Source: Meira nashicola
Lineage: Eukaryota; Basidiomycota; Exobasidiomycetes; Exobasidiales; Brachybasidiaceae
Length of the DNA: 64,000 nt
Assembly (NCBI GenBank): GCA_001600355.1
Contig: BCJU01000001.1
Span: 6,634,013 to 6,698,012, forward strand
Direction of reading: 5' to 3'
Shown here: piece after piece, positions 58,347 to 64,000 of the stretch
Layout of the letters: the number at the start of each line of letters is the position of its first letter
How positions within the stretch are numbered: the first letter of the stretch is position 1
Made by a program: the position numbers and the translations under genes
The notes under the pieces: generated by a model
Seen by the model: only the letters and a program-made list of their open reading frames with translations
Told to the model about the DNA's origin: nothing
Database searches by the model: none

Positions 58347-60173
58347 TCATGCTTCCTCTTCATCGTCTTCGTCTTCTTCCTCATACTCACCTACCAACTT
58401 TTCATTCTTGACATTTGTCTCTGCCGCCACGTTGACACCAGGAGCAACATCGCAATCTTTAAGTGTACAACGATCCCCCAAAACGCTGGATGCACAACAG
58501 ATTACGTTCTCCAACCTGACATTCTCTCCTACTTTTGCTCCGTCCATTAGAATACAACCAGACAAACGTGCACCTCTACCAATCTCGCAATGATGACCGA
58601 TAGTTGATCGTTTTATACTTGCCCTTTCACCCACACGTACATGAGCACCCAAGATGGAATCTTGTGAGATTTGTGCTGAAGGTGCAATATTTGGCGTACC
58701 TTCAACAGATTCGGTGATTGGTTGAATGCTTGATTCGATTATGTCTGGCATGACAAATGCAGATTGGTCTTCCTGTGATTGACGCAATAGCCATCTATTG
58801 CTTTCCAAATACGTTGCGACAGTATTAGCTCTGGCAATAAATCGTGGCAATGTAGATGAAGAAACTTCTCCTCCGTTGCTCGTGGTCGAATCCAGCCGCA
58901 CAATCACCGCCAGACAGCGAATCTGCTCATTATGTTTGGAATCCTTTCTTCCGTTCGAGTTGCGTCCGATTACCTCTTCATGTAATAGTGTACCATTCAA
59001 ATCTGCAACAGCAAGATCTTCAGTTGTGTCCATTAATGCATCGTCTGATACATCGTCTTGATCTCCCGGCAAATGCCAATTTGCCTTTTCTCTCAAACCT
59101 TTCATCCATGATGCCTTTGCGATCAATGGCAAGACATGATCACGTAAGCTTGTTAGTTTTGGATTTGATTCAAGCAATGGTAAGAGTTGCTGTTTGTTGA
59201 AAATGTATGCATGAGCGTCTAATAGTCTCGTTGAGATTCGTGTTTGAGGCATTTCCTCTAAAAGTGATCTACGAATACTCAAATCTTCTGATAGATCTGA
59301 ATCCTGTAGAAAGACCAATCTATGTTCTGCTTGATCAGGAGCGTAAGCGGAAATTAAACGTGGTGGACCTTCCTTTTCTCTCTCTTTCCCAACTCCTTCT
59401 CCTGCTCCACGTTCATACAATGCACAACAAGCTGTTGGCATTCTTGGTGAAAGTGCTTGAGATTGTACGTATGCATCGATCAAATCACGTAAAGGGAAAG
59501 CAGGTGCTACCAAATCGACAGGTAAAATGAGCGGATCTGAATCTAGTTTTCCTATCGAAGCGATCCATCGTAGAAGTTCAGCTGTTCCCAATGGCCCCCT
59601 TCGAAAGTTCTTTTGAATTTCATTTGGTGATTTGTTCACTCCAGTGTTTCCATCATACGGTCCGAGAGGTAATAATTCGACTCGCATACTTCCATTAGCG
59701 GCATTGGAAGAGGAAGTGGTAGTTGTACTGGCGGCGTTAGCTCCTGTGGAACTAGAAGCTACATTTGATGTTGGAAGAGCAGGAGATCCGGGTAATGTTG
59801 GGTCAATGAATGTGATTTGTCCTTGTGTTGATCGATCATGATCTTTTGTCTCTTTAGGTCTTCGCTTATTGTCCGTCAAGAAAGCAAGATTGGGTGGGGC
59901 AATGAGTTTGATACTTGAAAGTGCTCGAATGATAGCTGCATGCTGAGATGAATGCGCCAAAATGATACAATTTGATAAGCCTGCCGAAAAGATACTCTGT
60001 AATGCAAATGCTAGCATAGGCCTATTTGCCAACGGCAAAAGAGCTTTTGACGAAGAGATTTCTATAGAACCTCCAACAACAGAAGAAGGCGGCGGAGAAG
60101 CAAGGTCATCACATAATGGATACAGATTTGCACCTGGTCCGCAATATATGATCGGCGTTAAGACCGGCTTCAT
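58347..60173 (-). CDS. GCD1: Translation initiation factor eIF2B subunit gamma (GCD1)
   Basis: 608 residues, no intron. Part of the guanine-nucleotide exchange factor for eIF2. The N-terminal nucleotidyltransferase-like domain starts VLTPIIYCGPGANLYPLCDD and has SSSKALLPLANRPMLAFALQ, with degenerate nucleotide-binding motifs as expected for gamma. The C-terminal left-handed beta-helix has hexapeptide repeats (IAPSAQISQDSILGAHVRVG, IGHHCEIGRGARLSGCILMD, VGENVRLENVICCASSVLGD). It lacks the W2/HEAT domain of epsilon and ends in an acidic tail, so gamma is the better call. Long Ser/Thr/Asn and Lys/Glu inserts lengthen the catalytic-like half. The start ATG 60173 faces VPS4. Confidence 0.88.
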   Translation of the reverse strand: MKPVLTPIIYCGPGANLYPLCDDLASPPPSSVVGGSIEISSSKALLPLANRPMLAFALQSIFSAGLSNCIILAHSSQHAAIIRALSSIKLIAPPNLAFLTDNKRRPKETKDHDRSTQGQITFIDPTLPGSPALPTSNVASSSTGANAASTTTTSSSNAANGSMRVELLPLGPYDGNTGVNKSPNEIQKNFRRGPLGTAELLRWIASIGKLDSDPLILPVDLVAPAFPLRDLIDAYVQSQALSPRMPTACCALYERGAGEGVGKEREKEGPPRLISAYAPDQAEHRLVFLQDSDLSEDLSIRRSLLEEMPQTRISTRLLDAHAYIFNKQQLLPLLESNPKLTSLRDHVLPLIAKASWMKGLREKANWHLPGDQDDVSDDALMDTTEDLAVADLNGTLLHEEVIGRNSNGRKDSKHNEQIRCLAVIVRLDSTTSNGGEVSSSTLPRFIARANTVATYLESNRWLLRQSQEDQSAFVMPDIIESSIQPITESVEGTPNIAPSAQISQDSILGAHVRVGERASIKRSTIGHHCEIGRGARLSGCILMDGAKVGENVRLENVICCASSVLGDRCTLKDCDVAPGVNVAAETNVKNEKLVGEYEEEDEDDEEEA

Positions 60174-60520
60174 CGTCGATATTTGAGCGGTGGTAATAAA
60201 TAAGGATCGTTAACCTACTATTTTAAGTTTCTTCTTTTGATATTCTATTATCAACCGTGCGAATCTGGGCCAAAAAAAAGGTGCGGCACGTGTACAGTGT
60301 CTCTGCACAAAACGCGTATGATGAGAGGAGAGGAGTGCGTGTGTGCATCGCAAATATCCACATCATTTAACAAAGAGATAAATAAATGTACAGGGTCTGG
60401 GCCATACCTAAGTAGACAGGTCAGAATGTAGAATGAATGTATGCGTGTGTGCGTGCATAGATACACCCAACACTTATTCCCCGCCATCTAATCCACTCTC
60501 CACCAACTCTCCCTACAAAC
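60174..60520. promoter_or_regulatory. Divergent promoter GCD1 / VPS4
   Basis: 347 bp between the ATGs. GTGTGTGCGTGC-type words lie near 60440. No gene was seen. Confidence 0.4.
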
Positions 60521-61867
60521 ATGTCAAATTCCAACTTTCTCGACAAGGCAGTTGCCATTGTCAAAGATGCAGTTGAACAAGATACAAAACAAAATTATCA
60601 AGAAGCATATAAGCTTTATCAAAATTCGCTAGACTTTTTCATGATGGCGATCAAATATGAAAAGAACGACCGAATGAAACAAATGCTGAGAAATAAGGTT
60701 ACCGAATATTTGGATCGTGCAGAATCACTGAAGGCCCACCTCAATTCTCAAAAAGAAGATAAGGGAAGATCAGCGATCGGAGCAAATGGAAGTGAAAAAG
60801 GTGTCGGAGCAAACGGTACAAAGAAAGGCGCTGATGAGGACGGCGTGGATGCAGAAACCAAAAGATTGCGAGCCGGTCTTTCTAGCGCAATCTTATCAGA
60901 AACACCAAACGTATCCTGGGATGATGTTGCCGGTTTACAGACAGCCAAAGACTCTCTTAAAGAAGCTGTCATTTTGCCAATCAAATTCCCACAATTGTTC
61001 ACAGGAAAACGAACGCCTTGGCGTGGTATTTTACTCTATGGACCGCCAGGAACAGGTAAAAGTTATCTTGCAAAAGCAGTCGCAACTGAAGCAAAGAGTA
61101 CGTTCTTCAGTGTTAGTTCTAGTGATTTGGTCAGTAAATGGATGGGTGAAAGTGAAAGATTGGTCAAGAATCTGTTTGCGATGGCACGAGAGGCAAAACC
61201 GTCGATCATCTTTATCGATGAAGTGGATTCATTGTGTGGTACTCGTGGAGAAGGAGAAAGTGAAGCAAGTAGACGTATCAAGACGGAATTCTTGGTACAA
61301 ATGGATGGTGTCGGTAATGGAGCTGGTGGTGTGCTGGTTCTAGGAGCAACAAATATCCCATGGCAATTGGATTTGGCCATCAAACGACGATTTGAGAAAC
61401 GTATCTACATTCCTCTACCTGACTTGGAAGCACGAAAAAAGATGTTTGAGTTACAAGTCGGATCTACGCCATGCTTATTGACCAACAAAGATTATCGCGA
61501 GCTTGCTGTCAAAACGGAGGGCTACTCGGGTTCAGATATCGCTGTTTTGGTACGTGATGCGCTTATGCAACCTGTTCGAAAGGTTTTGAGCGCAACGCAT
61601 TTCAAAAAAGTTACTGCTCCTTTGAAAGCAAAAGATGGAGAACCTCAACCTGAAGAAGGTCTAACGGGAGAATTTTGGACGCCATGCAGTCCAGGTGATC
61701 CACAAGCAAAAGAGATGACATGGGAAGCAGTGGATGGTTCAGAACTTCTAGAGCCACAACTCATCCTCTCTGACTTTTTGCGTGCAATTCAACAAGCTCC
61801 ACCAACGGTGACAGAAGCCGATTTGAAACAACACACAGAATTCACACAACAATCCGGGCTCGAGTGA
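60521..61867 (+). CDS. VPS4: ESCRT-III disassembly ATPase VPS4
   Basis: 448 residues, no intron. Vps4 pulls apart ESCRT-III filaments in multivesicular-body sorting and membrane scission. The N-terminal MIT domain (about 1-75) has [40 protein letters not shown] and [20 protein letters not shown] Gly/Asn/Lys linker leads to the AAA domain: Walker [19 protein letters not shown], pore loop KWMGESE, Walker [28 protein letters not shown] and the arginine-finger region [19 protein letters not shown]. The beta domain and C-terminal helix ([20 protein letters not shown]) complete it. Length and all motifs match the family. Confidence 0.97.
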   Translation: MSNSNFLDKAVAIVKDAVEQDTKQNYQEAYKLYQNSLDFFMMAIKYEKNDRMKQMLRNKVTEYLDRAESLKAHLNSQKEDKGRSAIGANGSEKGVGANGTKKGADEDGVDAETKRLRAGLSSAILSETPNVSWDDVAGLQTAKDSLKEAVILPIKFPQLFTGKRTPWRGILLYGPPGTGKSYLAKAVATEAKSTFFSVSSSDLVSKWMGESERLVKNLFAMAREAKPSIIFIDEVDSLCGTRGEGESEASRRIKTEFLVQMDGVGNGAGGVLVLGATNIPWQLDLAIKRRFEKRIYIPLPDLEARKKMFELQVGSTPCLLTNKDYRELAVKTEGYSGSDIAVLVRDALMQPVRKVLSATHFKKVTAPLKAKDGEPQPEEGLTGEFWTPCSPGDPQAKEMTWEAVDGSELLEPQLILSDFLRAIQQAPPTVTEADLKQHTEFTQQSGLE

Positions 61868-62037
61868 AAGGTTTGCTTTCACGTAATCTCTTTGTATATG
61901 TACTTTTTCTAGACACGGTCGTAAAGCAATAATAGGTATAATTCTACGATAATCTTAAGTGTGTGTGTGTGATGTTACAAATGTTAGCAGGTACGAGGAA
62001 ATGATTCATGTTGAAAATAGTCCTATTCGAACACACC

Positions 62038-64000
62038 TCAGTTCCACAAGGGTGCATACCTCTCACGTAAATCGGTCAAGAAAGATGCAATTCTACGATC
62101 ATTTTTTGATTTGAAAATCTTACGTTCCTGTTGCTGTTTCAAACCGTCAATCGAACGCAAAGCTTCGACGACATTACCGCGTTGTTCATGTACAATCCTA
62201 CGCATAGATTTCTTTTTCTCTTGAGCAAGTCGTAAATCTTTAATAAGTTGATGTCTAGTTGTATATCTTTGTGATAATTGTCGAAAATGAATCACTAATT
62301 CATCCAAAACTTCACTTAAAAATGGCCTCTTTTGTTTTGGTAAAGTTTTTGCCACTTTTTGAAATTCTCTTTTGATTAATGTATAAATGACATCAGCATC
62401 TGAAGGTCCAACAGTTTTACTTGAAGATATTGAACTTTCTCTTCTAATGCATAATTCCATTATATCGGCTAATTGCATTTGTGCTTCTGTTTTTTCTTCA
62501 TTTGTCAAATAAGAACGTGGATTTTGCCAAAGTGGCAATGGAGCATCTATTGCTCTCCTTAGTTTAGGATCAAATTCACTTGGTGGCGGAAGTCTTTTGC
62601 GTAATTTGGGTCTGCTGGTAGACCCTTCTGTGGTTATGCTCGTCTCACGACTGAAGTCTGCTTCATTATTTGATCTCTTTCGCTTTCCTGTAGGCGTACT
62701 TTCCTTTGGTTCTTCTACCATGGTCCGGTCTTCCTCCGGTTGCAGATCACCTTGCTGTAAAGTGACATCATCCTCTCCTAGCATCATATCATCTTCAGGT
62801 TGAGCAATTTGATATTCACCAGACATATTCGCATCCATCAGAGCAGGATCTAAGAAAGAGTTGTCAAATTGTGAAGTATCGTTCATGAACGTCGTCTGAA
62901 TAGTTGATGCCGGTGATTGCTCTGGGAAGCCAACAGTTCTAGGTTGTACAGGATGTACTCCAGCACCTTTGACCCTTTCAAGTCTACGTTGTTCGATATC
63001 AGGGACCATCATTGAAGGTTCAGAATTTGGCATTTCAGTTCTGTCTAAAGTACTAGATGAACTTGGTGATTGACCCGGAAATTGCACCCGTTGAGGCTCA
63101 ATCGTATGAGTTGCGGCCCCTCTCACTCTTTGCAGCTTGCGTTGATCGATATTAGGAACGACAAACGACGGCTCGGATGTCGGCAATTCGCTTCTGTCTA
63201 TAATAGACGAAGGGGCTGGTGAAATTGTTGCTTGAGGTGGAGACCTCTGATGTTGTAATGTTGCTCCATCTTTCCGTGCTGAAACGGCGGCATAGGTTGG
63301 ATCTGAAGTTGGCATTTGACTTGAATCAAGAATGCTGGAAGAAGCTGGAGATGGATTGGGAAATTGCACTCGTTGTCTTTCGATCGCATGTGTACCACTT
63401 CCACGTACTCGTTCCATCTTTCTTTGTTCAATATCGGGAATGTTGCTTGTGGATAGATTGGACTGTAAATCATAGAGAGCAGCACGAACTTCTCCAAGAT
63501 CTTTTTCCATGATCACCTCTTCCCCTGTTGCTGCTTTCATATATTTTCTAGGTCTACCTCTGGCACGAAGTAGCGGGATAGCAAACGCAGAGTTCTCAAA
63601 CGTCCTGCTCGAATTGGGTGATGGTAATGCTGGTGATTCGATCCGAGTCATGCGATGTGTTTGACTCTCAGGCACATGTGAGATTGATGATGTGGATGCT
63701 TCGGATCTAGCTTCGCTGGGAGCTCTGAGTGTTGAAACTGGTGATTGACTAGGAAATTCTACTTCTTGTCTTTCTATAGCATGCTTTCCACTTCCCCTCA
63801 TCCGTTCTTGCCTTCGTCTTTGCAATTCTGCAATACTGAATGGCGGCTTGCTCACTTTTGGTGTTATTGAAGCGATACTGCTTGTGGATGCAGGTGACTG
63901 AGTTAGAAAGTTAACCGGCTTGTTTGATACTGGTGTTGAAGCGATGTTGCTTATGGATGCAGGCGATCGTGTTGGAAAGTTGACCGGCTTGTTTGATATC
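62038..64000 (-). CDS. Repeat protein with AT-hook-like motif and C-terminal coiled region, 5' end outside window
   Basis: The frame is open from the stop at 62038-62040 to the right edge (at least 653 codons), so the start is missing. At least six units contain V-x-F-(P/L)-x-(Q/P/R)-S-P-(A/V/S)-S: two closely similar units at the edge, then units near 63750, 63358, 63078 and 62925. In the inner four, a longer preceding motif is kept: R-(R/K)-G-(S/A)-(G/A)-x-H-x-(I/V)-(E/Q). An AT-hook-like RGRPRKY is at about 63540-63568. The C-terminal 200 residues are helical and basic (YTLIKREFQKVAKTLPKQKR, LRLAQEKKKSMRRIVHEQRG) and end RYAPLWN. The many SP sites suggest phosphorylation. A chromatin or kinetochore role is only a guess; I do not recognise the family. 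Confidence 0.7.
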   Translation of the reverse strand, partial: ISNKPVNFPTRSPASISNIASTPVSNKPVNFLTQSPASTSSIASITPKVSKPPFSIAELQRRRQERMRGSGKHAIERQEVEFPSQSPVSTLRAPSEARSEASTSSISHVPESQTHRMTRIESPALPSPNSSRTFENSAFAIPLLRARGRPRKYMKAATGEEVIMEKDLGEVRAALYDLQSNLSTSNIPDIEQRKMERVRGSGTHAIERQRVQFPNPSPASSSILDSSQMPTSDPTYAAVSARKDGATLQHQRSPPQATISPAPSSIIDRSELPTSEPSFVVPNIDQRKLQRVRGAATHTIEPQRVQFPGQSPSSSSTLDRTEMPNSEPSMMVPDIEQRRLERVKGAGVHPVQPRTVGFPEQSPASTIQTTFMNDTSQFDNSFLDPALMDANMSGEYQIAQPEDDMMLGEDDVTLQQGDLQPEEDRTMVEEPKESTPTGKRKRSNNEADFSRETSITTEGSTSRPKLRKRLPPPSEFDPKLRRAIDAPLPLWQNPRSYLTNEEKTEAQMQLADIMELCIRRESSISSSKTVGPSDADVIYTLIKREFQKVAKTLPKQKRPFLSEVLDELVIHFRQLSQRYTTRHQLIKDLRLAQEKKKSMRRIVHEQRGNVVEALRSIDGLKQQQERKIFKSKNDRRIASFLTDLRERYAPLWN

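Noticed and set aside
1..64000. tRNA, rRNA, transposable element, telomeric repeat and CRISPR array
   Set aside because: No cloverleaf with a plausible B-box, no transposase or reverse transcriptase motifs, no terminal repeat pairs, no telomere units and no regularly spaced direct repeats were seen. A tRNAscan or RepeatMasker run would settle it.

Overview
This window looks like nuclear DNA of a basidiomycete fungus. The evidence is spliceosomal introns with GTGAGT/GTAAGT donors and YAG acceptors, a Ras1 with the GGGGVGKS P-loop that I associate with basidiomycetes, a CSL-type (CBF11/12-like) transcription factor, a GRAM-PH-GRAM sterol glucosyltransferase and a Zn2Cys6 regulator with a PAS-like region. 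Most genes have no introns and the base composition is fairly AT-rich. This would suit Ustilaginomycotina, but that placement is an inference.

Layout. 0.7-8.0 kb: Qc-SNARE, TMA46-type CCCH protein, ATG26 sterol glucosyltransferase and MRT4. 8.4-11.9 kb: an accessory island with three tandem paralogous small secreted protein genes. The middle one is intact, the first has a frameshift in a T8 run, and the third has one TGA at a conserved Trp codon. 12.1-24.5 kb: NAC alpha, a GYF-domain protein, deoxyhypusine hydroxylase, MPE1 and a large CSL factor. 24.5-29.4 kb: a gene-poor 5-kb divergent intergenic region. 29.4-35.3 kb: Zn2Cys6 regulator, GID8, RhoGDI and a PWWP protein. 35.7-36.1 kb: an isolated, frameshifted relative of the small secreted family. 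36.3-45.7 kb: glyoxalase II, IBA57, a GDA1/CD39 apyrase, RAS1 and YSH1/CPSF73. 45.9-47.4 kb: a second small-secreted-protein island on the minus strand. 48.5-64 kb: hexokinase, UGGT, NDUFA12, ATP synthase delta, an RPD3-type HDAC, eIF2B gamma, VPS4 and a partial repeat protein that runs off the right edge.

Functional links. Many genes are housekeeping: translation and ribosome assembly (NAC alpha, MRT4, TMA46, DOHH, eIF2B gamma), mRNA 3'-end formation (MPE1 and YSH1, both components of the cleavage and polyadenylation factor), trafficking and autophagy (SNARE, VPS4, ATG26), carbon metabolism (hexokinase, GID8, glyoxalase II) and mitochondria (IBA57, NDUFA12, ATP16). The most notable feature is the dispersed family of small secreted, lysine-rich proteins. 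Its members share promoter words (core GTGGCTGYGARA about 115-150 bp upstream of the ATG), yet four of seven candidate members carry a single reading-frame lesion. Two of those lesions are T8 runs at the same place in the signal-peptide coding region.

The confidently recognised introns are all in short genes (SNARE, GID8, RhoGDI, RAS1, NDUFA12, ATP16). The long genes are single open frames. No tRNA, rRNA, transposase, reverse transcriptase or CRISPR array was recognised.
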